The notes: a model not told the origin generated them from the letters alone. A DNA stretch of 64,000 nucleotides from Smallanthus sonchifolius (GCA_023525975.1 CM042023.1:2356001-2420000); one strand, 5' to 3'; shown: positions 37,786-49,480, numbered from the stretch's first letter. A program made the numbers and translations.

Positions 37786-37832
<47 letters not shown>

Positions 37833-37944
37833 TAAAATAATTAAATAACTAGAAAAAAATAAAAAGAGTCGAGACCGAGCTTGACAAATTGCTCACGAGC
37901 AGAATTTAAGGCAGCTCGGCTCAGCTCCCTCGTTTACACCCTAG
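37147..37944. mobile_element. GAGCTCGAGC-word element (copy in duplication B)
   Basis: Copy of 29221-30016 carried by the large duplication. It contains the longer TA run at about 37789-37830. Confidence 0.45.
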
Positions 37945-39147
37945 CTTGAATAGTAACGTAAACCTCTAAAATTTAAGCACCCAAATGTTTTGTAACACGT
38001 TATGTTTTATTAATAATTATATAGGTCTAATTTCAAATTCATTATTTGTTGATGCATGATATGGCTATTAAATATATCTTTAACATGTTTTTATATTTCG
38101 TAGGTTTTCAAAGAAAATGAAGAAAACCGACCAGATTATATTAAAAGAGGAAAATGCTTAAATTTAAGGGCAATTTCACATATATCCTTACAAACAAAGA
38201 AAATGCTTAAATTTAAGGGCAATTTCACATATACCCTTAACAGAAAAAGTTAACAGGGTTAGTGTCATGGACTGAAATTGTTACAAAAATACAACCTCAG
38301 GGGCTGATATGTTAAAAGATTCATTTTTGGATTAAAATGATTAAATAGGCAAAACCACAAGGGCTAAAAGCAAAATTTACTCTTATTTTTATTTATTTTT
38401 AAAGTGTTGTTGATTTTAGGTCTACTAAATAAGGACAAATATTCAGATTTTTGTAGTTTTCAGTTTGATTTAGATTACTTAAGAGGCTCCATTTCAATAA
38501 TAATTATGAAATTAATTTATAAAATTAAAAAGCTTACTTTGTATTATTTAGAGTTAAGTATACGGATAGTCCCTGTGATATATACAAATTTTGGATTTGG
38601 TCCATAAATTTGAGAAACTACACTGATAGAATAAACTAGATAATAAAAAAAGTAAATGAGGTATTTTTAGTAAAAGAAGTTAAGCAAAAGCAACAACCAA
38701 AAATCATATGTTAAAGAAACCAAAATTCCTTTTTATTTAGAAAATTCTAATCAAAACTCACATTCAAAAAGCCAAAGAGGTAACTAGAATATCAAGCCCG
38801 TTAAAAATATGATTACTAAATTGCTAAAACGGACCGAGTGCATAACTATATTTTTCTGTTTAGTAAAATTTGTCAAAGTAATAACATCATTTAGAAATTT
38901 AATATAATAACTTATCAAAAACAAAGTATAATTAATAGTTTAAAAAATAGAATTACTAAAGAAGGCTCAACCCCCACCCCACACAAAAGTCTTTCACCAT
39001 CGGTCAACAAAGTTGATTTTTGTTCTCCTTCTTTAATAATGCGTGGAATTCGGCCTCCAACGAAGTAATTAATAGATCGTTGAATTGGATGCCTAATTAA
39101 TCTCAGTCACATTAACTATTTTGAACCAAATCTAGCCTTACTCCAAT

Positions 39148-40217
39148 CAAATCTAATTTGGTCATTGTGATATTTTATAAGAAATTTCACATCGTTCCGC
39201 TAATAAAAGAGAAACCTGGTCATGAAGAATGTCCCATCTAAAATAGCACAAAGCGTTTTAGGCATATTAGTTGTATATAATAGGAAAATTCACTGTTAAG
39301 CGTCAGTAACTTTACTAGGATGATTGATTTTCTCGAAAAAGTGATGTGGAAGTGAGAATATATATAGCTGGTTTTAATAGTAAAATATATAAAAAAAACA
39401 CCCCGATATTTAGGGGTAATCTTTTTTTTTAATATTATAAAAAAAAATTAAAGATGAGAAGTTATGACAACTGCACTTTATTTTATAAAAAAAGTATCGT
39501 GACTTTGAAAAATACAAAAAAAACTAGTCAAATAGGAGACGGATTGATGCATGATTGATAAGAGAAAAGTCGACATTTCTCTTTCAACTACTTTTCAAAA
39601 TAAATATTCAACAATCTAATTTAGAACCATTAATCCGTTGGTGCGCATATAAAACAAGTTATTCAGAGTTCAAAGGCACGTTCTCTAAGCTAAATTTGAC
39701 CTAAAATGCCACGTGTTGAGATATATGACCCATCATTGATGTGCATGATCTAACATAGGTCCATTTTAATGTGGTTATCACGTCACAAGTTTTTTTTATT
39801 AGCCAGAGCAAATTTGTCTAATTGTCTAATGCTCATTAATTTAGTAAATCAAGCCTAGAATTCAAACCTAAGATACTTAGAAAATATCAACTAAAGTGCA
39901 ATAATTTTGGTGACTTTGAACGGGTAGAAAATTGATATATACACAATATCTTTTAGAAACAAAGGTACATTTAAATATAGGTATGTTAAACAAAATTAAT
40001 TAACTTAAACGGTAATTTATGAAGATGTTTTGAGGGTATATTTGTCAGAGTCTCTGAAAAACTTTTTTGAGAAAATAAGTTCTCAAAAAGGAGTTTTAAC
40101 TTTTAGTTTAGAAAGATAACTTATTAAAAAAAAGGTACTCAGAGTGGCTTTCAAAAATAGATGTGCGGTTTCACGAAATAGTATTTCTCAAATAATCATG
40201 GGAAAAACATAGGCTAA
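39148..40217. other. Gene-free region with old paralogue downstream
   Basis: No gene recognised. The part 39530-39850 is clearly related to 57061-57370 (shared GGAGACGGATTG, GCATGATTGATAAGAGA and ACCTAAAATG words), as part of an older segmental duplication. Confidence 0.55.
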
Positions 40218-40935
40218 GGGGAGTACTTATAACTTTTCACACCTTCACATCCATCCATCCACGTCAGCGTCACATCATATTTCACAGTTTTTCTACACCC
40301 TTTATATTTGAGGGAAATGGTTTCAAATCTTCACAACGTCACATCATTTTTTTTAATTTAATTTAATATTAATTTGTTTTAATAAATAATAAAAAAACAT
40401 TAATAAATTAAAAAGACAAATAATTTTTGATTAATAAACTAAAAAATACATTAATAATAAAAAAACAAAAAATACATTAATAATTAAAATACATAAAAAA
40501 CTTAATAATAAAACTAGACTTTAATTGTTGCCCGAGTCGAGATGAAGCACCAAATCTCGACGAAGATTGTTGTGTATCTCACGGTTGTGTTTATATTGTT
40601 CGTTTACACTTTGTTAGGCATCGCTAACTTCCTCTGTTCCAATTGTCGCTTCAAAATCTTCTTCGTTGAACTCGCAAATTGCCCGGCCTTCATTCTCAAT
40701 GATCATGTTATGTAGGATGATGCAAGTGTACATTACACGCCTTATTCTTTCGAGCTTTCATGACGTGCCGGGTTTTTCACTGTTTGAAAAATTTGTTTTA
40801 GTACACCAAAAGCACGTTCAATATCTTTTCTCGCTGATTCTTGTCGGCGTTTGAAATATTTTCTAGGTTCATCTTCCGGCCATGAAAATGATTTCACAAA
40901 AGTAGCCCATTCAACATAAATACCAACAAGGTAAT
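40218..40935 (-). pseudogene. PIF/Harbinger transposase C-terminal remnant
   Basis: Minus strand, 40935 down to a stop at 40521. It reads GIYVEWATFVKSFSWP, RRQESARKDIERAFGVLKQ, a break, then YTCIILHNMIIENEGRAICE and, after another frame change, YKHNREIHNNLRRDLVLHL to the stop. These are the C-terminal blocks of DDE_Tnp_4 (Harbinger) transposases, including the ARKDVERAFGVLQ motif. The catalytic N-terminal part is missing and the frame shifts at least twice. Sequence from TAAGGGGAGTACTT at 40215 may be the surviving 3' terminus. Non-functional. Confidence 0.8.
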
Positions 40936-41138
40936 ACCCATGTAATTAACTCTACATTTAATGTTCATGGATGTGGTAAAAAAATAAAGACCAAACAAGA
41001 AGATTTGTATACTTTTTTTAGCTATAAGATGTGATTTAGTGGTAATAGAATCCTTATGTAAACATGTTACACAGTAGTTAGTTTAACTTTTTTCCTACTT
41101 AAAACTTTTCAAGCACTTTTATGAATATTAGTATATTA

Positions 41139-41483
41139 GGTCATCCGTAGTGGTTTCACGTCCCCCTCTTTCACGCCTCCCACGTCATTGCCACATCAAC
41201 ATAGGGGCAATCACTGTCCAGAATCATTAAAGTGCGTAGTGGTTTCACGCCCCGTATTTAATTTTTAATAATTAAATCTTAAACTTAATATTTAATTAAA
41301 AAGAAAAAAAAGAAAAAGAATAATGAGTTGTAAGATTGTGATTGGACGGATTTATGTTTGGTTTGCCCCTTCCCCCGTTATTCCACCCACGCCCCCTTTC
41401 ACGCCCACGGGGGCAGTCTTCCACGCCCATGAAGGGGCCAGGTGGACCACGACCCCTCTTCCACGCCTCCACTACGATTGGTC
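41139..41483. mobile_element. Tourist-like MITE
   Basis: Imperfect inverted ends GGTCATCCGTAGTGG and GACCAATCGTAGTGG, flanked by TTA at 41136-41138 and 41484-41486, the 3-bp duplication of PIF/Harbinger elements. The end regions are GC-rich (TTTCACGCCC words) and there is no ORF. A related fragment in the opposite orientation is at 57945-58018. Confidence 0.7.
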
Positions 41484-41551
41484 TTAGAACTTAAAATTTA
41501 CTCGATCAATGTAACAATAAATGTTAAATTATTAGAATTGAGTATCATTTG

Positions 41552-42185
41552 CAATGTTTTCAGAACCGGACTGGACAACGAACCGGACGTAATAACGGTC
41601 CCCTAGTGGAACCGGTAGAACCGGATTAAAGAACCGGGTGACGTTATAAATAATTTATTTACCTTTTAGTATAGATAATTGATATTGATGGACTAAGTTG
41701 AAACATAATGTAATATTAAGGGACTAAATATATAAAGAATAAATAAAAATGGACTAATAGTGCTTCAAGTAACATATGTTAAGGGGCTATAAGAAACTTT
41801 CTCATCAACCCTAAAGGTAAACGTGAGACCAAAGACCTGCAACTGCAAATTATTTTTCCTTCAAAGTGCGCCGCTCCTCAAACTCTCTCTCACTATGAAA
41901 GTTCTCTCTTCCACTCTCTAAGTTTCTATTGGCAATTTGGCATCAACCCTAAATCCAAACCCAGCAGTGATTCTCGTCTCCAGGTGGCCTCAGATCGAAC
42001 AAAATAGGAGCTTCACTCGATGATGATGGTTCAACCTCTTATTCGCAGCAGACAATTTTTTTTCCACTATTCCCGGTCCGACCGGCCGGGTCTTAGCAGG
42101 CTCGTTTCAACACACTAAACCGGACCGTTTCAGCCACCGGTTCCCGGTCCGACCGGCCGGTCCGGTCCGGGTTTTAAAAACATTG
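41552..42185. mobile_element. Non-autonomous TIR element with CCGGACCGG words
   Basis: Ends CAATGTTTTCAGAACCGG and the inverse of CAATGTTTTTAAAACCCGG. ATCATTTG flanks both sides (41544-41551 and 42186-42193), an 8-bp duplication (9 with one mismatch). ACCGGACCGG and GACCGGCCGG words lie near both ends. The interior 41860-42040 looks like a transcript leader (CT-rich) and could be captured host DNA. A related copy is at 58112-58450. Confidence 0.7.
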
Positions 42186-42229
42186 ATCATTTGTTACAAT
42201 TTAATGTTGCGTTGTATATATATTTGTTA

Positions 42230-43935
42230 GAGTATGAGGTATACTCTCACTTGGCTCTCCCAAGTGAGAGTAACTTTTCTGCCACCTAAGCGCCACGTCA
42301 GATTGGGGTAAACCTCACTTGGCTCTCACATGACAAGGGGTATACTTAAGTGAGGGATACCCAAGTGAGTATTAAATGCAACAATTCAATTTTTTTAAAA
42401 ATAAAACATAAAAATAAGATAAATTCAAATTTCATTAAAATAATAAATAAAAAAAAATTAAATAAAAAACATTAAATAAAAATTACAAAAAATAAAATTT
42501 ACATAAATTTAAAAAAATTAGTCTTCAATCCCATATTTTGCCTTCATCGTGTTTTGTTTCTCTCGAAGAAGGCTCGTCTGGCCCCGTGAAAGCGATCAAT
42601 GTCGAATGCGAGAATATCCATCTCAACTTTTTCTTTTTTCAAATCATTCATCTCTTTTTAAGTCAAGTTAAATTGTCGCATTTTCTCGATCATTTGTTGG
42701 CCGATCTCGATGTGTGTCGGAACGGGGCGGGAGCCCGATGCTTGGGCTTTTGCTTTTTTCTTCCTGATCGGCCGTACTATTGCGTCCTTCTCATCCGTTT
42801 CCTCTACGTTGATATCATACCTAGATCTCCCATCGGATGCGGCGGGACTATCGGCCATGTAGTTTGAGGATCGTTTCTTTGACGATCCGGGTCCGCTCGT
42901 TTTGAGGTAAATTTGTTGCCATTTCAGTGAATTCCTCAAAATTTCCCAAATTCTAATTGGAGCCATGCCTCCAACATCGTCTTAAATATCCGTATCACTA
43001 GACCCGCTCTTTCGGGTCCGCTCACATTCTTCGTATATACCGTTGAAAATTACGACTTTTTTGTTAATATGAGTCCATTTAAAACTCAATTGGTCGGTTG
43101 TGCGGTAATCGGGCCCGACGTCCATCAAAATAGAATATTTTTCTGCAACAAGCTCCCATAAAACGGTATTGCTTTGAGCGTTCCCTAAAAATAATAAAAG
43201 TACTAATTTTGTAAATAATAAAAGTTTTAATTTTGTAAGTAATAAAAGTATTAATTTTACCGATGATGGGATACTCGGAAACGTCGACAAACACTTTAGC
43301 CAACTTCAACTCCTCCTATGTATCCCACTTTTTAGTGGCTCATGTAGAAGTCGATTCTTTAACGACCTTTTTCTTTCTGCTTTTTCGGGAAGGTTCGGGT
43401 TGCGTTTCGTGTACGTTTTCTTCGTCGGCTTGTGATACGGGTTGAGTTTTAGGAACAACGTCCGGCTCGGACAAGTTTATCGGTTGGCCTTGTGGTTGTA
43501 GAACATAACCCGCTGAACCAAACGGGTTTTGGTTGAACGGAAGCGGTTGGCCTTGTGGTTGTGGACGGATTTGGAAGACGTTTTGTTGATTGACGTAATA
43601 TTGAAACCACCACATCGGGTCGTTAGGATTCATGGCTTTTTTTTATAAAAATATGAGAGTGAAGATTGTTTAGAAATTGGTGTGTATAAAAATTTGGTTT
43701 AATGGGTTATTTATAGGGTAAAAGAAATTAAATAAAAGTTTTTTTTTAATTCAAACGGTAATAAATTAAAGGAATTTATAGCCGTTCAACGGTTAAAAAT
43801 GGTATTCCCTCGCGTGAAAGGGCTCAAGCCCTGCCACTCACGCCCCTTCACGCAAGAGGGGGGGTGGTGTGCTTGTCTCCTTCACGTCATGAAAGGGCTC
43901 ACGCCCACGCTCTCGTGAGGGTATACCTCTTACCC
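42230..43935. mobile_element. PIF/Harbinger element carrying only the helper gene
   Basis: Terminal inverted repeats GAGTATGAGGTATACTCTCAC and, at the right, the inverse of GGGTAAGAGGTATACCCTCA. They are flanked by TTA at 42227-42229 and 43936-43938. The 1706-bp element contains a degenerate Myb/SANT-like accessory gene and no transposase, so any movement would need a protein supplied from elsewhere. Confidence 0.85.
42521..43633 (-). pseudogene. Harbinger-associated Myb/SANT-like protein, degenerate
   Basis: Begins MNPNDPMWWFQYYVNQQ with a Pro/Gln-rich N-terminus. After an in-frame stop comes KKWDT-stop-EELKLAKVFVDVSE, the SANT-like start. An intron (about 43185-43258, GT-AG) follows, then exon 2 with NAQSNTVLWELVAEKY, RTTDQLSFKWTHINKK and FNGIYEECERTRKSG. 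A stop comes next, then WEILRNSLKWQ, SSKKRSSN and RPIRKKKAKAQ. This matches the trihelix/SANT plus NAM-associated C-terminal family that partners Harbinger transposases and is often mis-named in plant annotations. Multiple stops and a frameshift near the C-terminus make it a pseudogene. Confidence 0.75.
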
Positions 43936-43989
43936 TTAATCATGTATCGGTTTAATTAATTTTTGAAAGTTGGTGTTTTATTGATATCC

Positions 43990-44296
43990 ATTAGATGTCA
44001 ATTTACTAATCCCACGGATAGCAATACCAACTTGAAGGACCAAAACGAATAGTACGAGAAAATACAAGGCTGGTATGGTAATATCTAGAGGGGTGGTTGG
44101 AAGAGATTACTATGAATAATAATAGTAATTTCGTATTTGAGTCAGATTTGTAATTTGAATTGGTTTAGGTTTAGTACCTTGGTATCCAGGTTATTAGGGT
44201 TATAAAAGATGGTGTAGGTTTATGTTTACGTATTGTAATTTTCCGTTTTCAAATCAATAAAACCCTAGTGTTCTTGATGCATTCTTAGTCTCCCAG
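43990..44296 (+). mobile_element. Probable Ty1/copia 5' LTR (right part; left edge unclear)
   Basis: AT-rich, gene-free block ending in TCTTAGTCTCCCA just before the primer-binding site. It contains a TATAAAAGATGG promoter-like word at about 44201. I could not fix the start. Confidence 0.4.
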
Positions 44297-44305
44297 TTTA
44301 ATAAG

Positions 44306-44317
44306 TGGTATCATAAT
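44306..44317 (+). other. Copia primer-binding site
   Basis: TGGTATCATAAT resembles TGGTATCAGAGC, complementary to the 3' end of initiator tRNA-Met, with changes in the last bases. It sits between the LTR and gag. Confidence 0.6.
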
Positions 44318-44458
44318 CTAAACGATCTTAGGCTCGTGTGTTATAGTCTTCCCACCTTTTTCTAGTATTTGAAGATCCAGGGACACCGAAGCAAGGAAAG
44401 CTCTATCGCAGGTAGCAGAAACAATCGATTAGGGCTGTAATGGAAGACAGGAAAGAAA

Positions 44459-45610
44459 CCGAAGGCAAAAACATCTCACGGGTTCTTCCACGGCAGATTT
44501 TAAAGGTTTTGGCGGTATAAGGAAGCTAAACCAGATGAACTACACAACCTGGGCAACGTGTATAAAGTCTTATCTACAGGGACAAGATATGTGGGAAATC
44601 ACAAATGGATCAGAAACACAACTGCCCGGGTGGATACAAACGGAGCTGTGCATAAGTGGAACGTGAAAGCAGGCCGAGCCATGTTCATCCTTAAGAAAAC
44701 TGAGGAAGAGATGCTAGAGTATTTCAAGAAACCTATTTTCCTAAAGTTGCTTGGGATACCCTGACGAGACTTTACTCCAAAAAAATGACACTAGACTCCA
44801 GTTGCTAGAACGCGAGCTCATGTCGGTTTCTCAAGGAGAATTGCCAATCCCTCAACTTTTCAGGAAAGTGAAGACCTTGTGCCGGGAATTTAGAGGATTG
44901 GATTCACAGTAAAAAACTAGAGAACCACGGATGAAGCTCATTATCCACGGATTGAAACCGGAATACAAGAATTTTGTCACTACAATCCAAGGTTGGCCAA
45001 CCCAGCCGACTTTGAATGAGTTCAAAAATTTACTAACCTCTCAGGAGGCCTTGGTCAAGCAAGTTGTTGGAGTATCGATCAAGAATGAAATAGAGGCCTT
45101 GTATGCTAAAAAGTCCAAAGATAAACCAAGGTACAACAGGTCTAAACTCAAACAGTGACAAAGGAAAGAAAAGCGGCTGGGAGAAAAGAAGGGTTTTGTT
45201 AGGGACCGATTCGAGATGGTCAATCTCCTGATAGATACCCGTTGAGTGGGTTAGACTCCAAGAAAACAATAGAGAAGAGACAAGACTTTGATCCAAATTT
45301 TCTGTTCTTCTTAATCCAAAAATACAAGTACAATATAAGCAAAAGAAACAAACGTGCAGATGGCTAAAAATAAGGAAACTAATGAGATCATGGATCACTA
45401 ATCTAGAACATGGGAAGACTGCAAATTTAACTAAATGCATGCAACGTGGAATTGAATTGTTTTATTCTTGGAATCTAACTGGCACTTGTTTAGTTGTTTG
45501 GTCCTCATGGGCTGGATCGTATCAAGTCGAGAAACTGGGTGACAAGAAGGCTAACAAAAACACAAAACGTTTCCCGTTCAAACGTTATAACCGTGGTTAT
45601 AGAGGCCACA
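44459..45610 (+). pseudogene. Ty1/copia gag, 5' part
   Basis: Frames can be pieced together through MNYTTWATCIKSYLQGQDMW and KAGRAMFILKKTEEEMLE, then TRLYSKKMT, and MKLIIHGLKPEYKNFVTTIQ with LNEFKNLLTSQEALV. These are UBN2-type copia gag motifs. A non-homologous stretch of about 330 bp (45190-45520) interrupts the region before the zinc knuckle RYNRGYRGH, in which the knuckle Cys residues are replaced. The CACTA element at 45611 splits the knuckle. Many frameshifts; non-functional. Confidence 0.75.
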
Positions 45611-48600
45611 CACTACAACAAATTGACCCTGTCCCGACGCCACCTGTACCGACGACATTTGTCGTCGGCATAGGTCACCCTATACCGACGACATGTCGTC
45701 GGTATAGGTCAAAACCAAAATTTTGGCAGGGAGACCCTATAGCGACGACATGTCGTCGGTATAGGGTTGAGGCAGGTTGGAGGGAAAACTGGCGCCCAAT
45801 GAATTTTTGGGGAAAACCTATAGCGACGACATGTCGTCGCTATAGGTTAATTTTGATTTTCTTTTTGTTTTTTTTTATTTAATAAATTTTCGTCGGTCAA
45901 AAATTTTTTTTTTAAAATTAAAAAAATTTCTGGAAAACCCTATAGCGACGACATGTCGTCGCTATAGGTTAATATTGATTTTTTTTTTTTATTTAATAAA
46001 TTTCCGTCGGTCAAAATTTTTTTTTTTTAAAATTAAAAAAAATTCTGGAAAACCCTATAGCGACGACATGTCGTCGCTATAGGTTAATTTTGATTTTCTT
46101 TTTGTTTTTTTAGTTAATAATTTTTTTTTAAATTAAAAAAAATTCTGGAAAACCCTATGGCGACGACATGTCGTCGGGATAGGGTTTTTCCAAAATTTTG
46201 AATGGGACACCCTATAGCGACGACATGTCGTCGCTATAGGGTTGAGCAGGTTGGAGGGAAAACTGGCGCCCAATGAATTTTTGGGGAAAACCTATAGCGA
46301 CGACATGTCGTCGCTATAGGTTAATTTTGATTTTACTTTTTGTTTTTTTTATTTAATAATTTTTTTTTTAAAATTAAAAAAAATTCTGGAAAACCCTATA
46401 GCGACGACATGTCGTCGGGATAGGGTTTTTACCTTTATTGACTGGTCAACACCCTACGAAACCTATGCCGACGACATGTCGTCGCTATAGTCCACCTGTA
46501 CCGACGACAAGTGTACCTATGCCGACGACATGTCGTCGCTATAGGGTGCAGCGCGAACAAATAGGGAAACCAGACGACAGAACTTCATTTTCATCAAAAA
46601 CTCTCCAAAACTCCCCCAATTCTGTCTCTCCGGCGATTTCAGCGTTTTTGGGCTATTTGGGAGCAACTTTTACACAAACTCTCGGGATTTAAGGTGAGCT
46701 AACATCCGGGTTCATATTTTAGCTAATTTTTTAAGATTTTGAAGTTTTGTTTGTTTATTTTGGTTAGGTTTTGGAGGAATTTCACTATTTCTTGAATTTC
46801 TAGCTTTGTGAAGGTAAATACTCGTTTTAATTACTAATTTGTGTTGAAATTTGGTTTAGATCAAAGATTTTTATGATTTTGTATGTATGTGTTATGTATG
46901 TATGTTTGTATGTATGAGTATGTATATTTGTATGATGGAATTATTAAATTATGATTAGTTTATGTCATTTGGTTTAGATGTGTGTTTATTTTATATAATT
47001 TAGTTTATGTAAATTAGTGTTTGTATGTATGTGTATGTATGTGTGTAATTTGTGTTTATGATGATTAGTTTTAATGTTTAGTTTGTATGTATGTATGTAA
47101 TTTGTGTTTATGATGATTAGTTAATATGAATGTATATATGTGTATGTATGTTTGTATGTATATGTTTGTAATTATGTAATTGGACATTTATTTATGTTTG
47201 TATGTATATGTTTGTAATTATGTAATTAGGCTTTTATTTATGTATGTATGTATGTAATTGTGATGTGTAGGTATATAAGATGGTATTTATTGGGAGCAAC
47301 TTTCACAAAAACTCTCGGGATTTAAGGTGAGGTAACATCCGGGTTTCATATTTTAGCTACTTTTTCAAGATTTTGAAGTTTTGTTTGTTTATTTTGGTTA
47401 GGTTTTGGAGGAATTTCACCGTTTCTTGATTTCTAGCTTTGTGAAGGTACGTTTTAATTACTAATTTGTGATGAAATTTGGTTTAGATCTAAGATTTTTA
47501 TGATTTTGTATGTATGTGTTATGTATGTGTATGTATGTATGTTTGTATGTATATTTGTATGTATGATGGAATTATTAAATTATGATTAGTTTAGGTCATT
47601 TGGTTTAGATGTGTGATTATTTTATATAATTTAGTTTATGTAATTTAGTGTTTGTATGTATGTGTATGTATGTGTGTAATTTGTCTTTATGATGATTAGT
47701 TTGAATGTTTAGTTTGTATGTATGTGTATGTATGTGTGTAATTTATGTTTTTGATGATTAGTTTGGATGATTAGGTTGTATGTATGTGTGTAATTTGTGT
47801 TTATGATGATTAGTTAATATGAATGTATATATGTGTATGTATGTTTGTATCTATATGTTTGTAATTATGTAATTGGACATTTATTTATGTATGTATGTTT
47901 GTGTGTATATATTTGTAATTATGTAATTGGGCTTTTATTTATGTATGTATGTATGTAATTGTGATGTGTAGGTATATAAGAGGGTATTTATTCATATGCT
48001 TATGTATGTTTGTATGTATATGTAACTTTATTTAATTTTGTTACAAGTTCGAAACTCGTTGCGGTTGACGAGAGGAAGAACGTCGTACACATAATCAACA
48101 AATGCTTGAAATGCAACGACAAATGGATGAAATGCGTCGAATGTGGGATCGCCGAACTAGCAGCGATGATAATTAGCTTGGAGTTGTTGAGCCTTTGCCT
48201 TTTTTGTTGGTATTTGTCTTGAACAATTTGCATATTTGTGTGTCGAACAAGTTTATGTTTTGAATGTTTGATTTGTCGAAAAAATTTGTGTGTCGAACAA
48301 GTTTGTGTGTCGAACAATTTGAATGTTTGGTTTATGTTTCGGATATTAGTTTTTATCCGATTTGAATGTTTGAATGGTTTATATTTATGATTTGCAGGTT
48401 TTTGTTTTTAGAAATTTAATATTTCTGGATAAAATATTAAAAATTAAAAAATAAAAAATAAAAACAGAAAAGACCTATACCGACGACATGTCGTCGCTAT
48501 AGGCCTTTTTCAAAAATTATTAAAAAAAACAAAAAAAGCCTATACCGACGACATGTCGTCGGTATAGTGTCAACCTATACCGACGACATGTCGTCGGTAC

Positions 48601-48866
48601 AGGGTAGGACTCTATACCGACGACATGTCGTCGGGATAAGGTTTCTTTTTTAATTTTTTAATTAAACCCTATAGCGACGACAAGTCGTCGGTATAGGCTG
48701 ACCTATCCCGACGACGCTTATCTCGACGACAATCTTGGCTATTGGGACGAAGCAATACCGACGACATCTATACCGACGACATGTCGTCGGTATAGCCTAT
48801 ACCGACGACAAGTCGTCGCTATAGGGTCAAAAAAAATCGTCGGGATAGGGTGATATTGTTGTAGTG
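45611..48866 (+). mobile_element. Complete non-autonomous CACTA element
   Basis: Starts CACTACAACAAATTGACCC and ends with the inverse of CACTACAACAATATCACCC. ACA flanks both sides (45608-45610 and 48867-48869), the 3-bp duplication typical of CACTA elements. Subterminal regions hold about twelve (left) and six or seven (right) copies of the palindrome CGACGACATGTCGTCG, many extended by CTATAG-type arms; these would be transposase binding sites by analogy with En/Spm. The interior has a leader-like segment in two copies (about 46658 and 47291) with GTATGTATG spacers. There is no transposase gene, only a 35-codon remnant at 48069. Confidence 0.93.
48069..48176 (+). pseudogene. C-terminal transposase-like remnant (35 codons), second copy
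   Basis: Same coding remnant as 33372-33479 (REEERR to TSSDDN, stop), inside the complete CACTA element. Probably the last exon left after deletion of the transposase body. Confidence 0.4.
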
Positions 48867-49480
48867 ACATGGCCAAAGATTATCGCAAAAAGACACAAGA
48901 CGAGGGCAATAGTGTAGAGGTAGAAAACGAGCAGGGATGGGATGTAGAGGCTCGTGTTGCCGAAGTTGAAGAAGTCACGACTCTATCTGTCACAGTCGAG
49001 TCACTGTCTAACAACCTCGACGAGTGGATCGTAGACTCAGGATGTTCAAATCACCTGACTAGAGACAAAGGTAAATTAACCAACCCTAAGAAATATGAAG
49101 GAAGCAGGATTGTTCACGGATGCAATCTCATATATCGGTGATGTTATCTTCCCGAGTCAACATGGTAAAAGAGGCTTGAATTTAGAGGGCGTGTATCACG
49201 TACCCGGTGTGAAAAAGAATCTCATCTCGGTATCACAAATAACCGAGACTGGGAAATATGTTTTATTTAGGCCACATGATGTTCAAGTGTTCGAAACGAA
49301 ATGAAAACCTATACTGCAAGGCCGGAAGAAAGAGACGGTGTACATGCTATCTGCCGAGTCAGCTTATGTAGAGAAAACGAGGAATCAAAACAGCACAAAT
49401 TTGGGGCATCTCTAACTTGGTCACGTAGGCTATGACAAGCTAGACCTGATGATAAGGAAAGAGGTAGTTAACGGCTACCT
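48867..49480 (+). pseudogene. Ty1/copia gag-pol continuation (protease, GAG-pre-integrase)
   Basis: Directly after the CACTA insertion the frame continues MAKDYRKKTQ, the second half of the zinc knuckle. The copia protease start LDEWIVDSGCSNHLTRD (catalytic DSG) follows, then GVYHVPGVKKNLISVSQ and a GAG-pre-integrase segment with LGHVGYDKLDLMIRKEVVNG. Frames shift near 49125 and 49310. The element is cut off at about 49490 by unrelated DNA; integrase, RT and RNase H are missing. Confidence 0.82.

Larger units (their letters stand above)
34077..39147. repeat. Large direct duplication, copy B (about 5.07 kb)
   Basis: Identical to 26151-31219 apart from a TA microsatellite difference. Its left edge is the 5-bp microhomology CGACG shared by the CACTA repeat and the DUF569 exon. 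Its right edge runs into unique DNA from 39148, which is the ancestral continuation. Confidence 0.97.

Noticed and set aside
45611..48866. Regularly repeated short palindromes suggesting a CRISPR array
   Set aside because: Spacing is irregular, spacers are related to each other, and the units lie at both ends of a transposon with CACTA termini in a plant genome.
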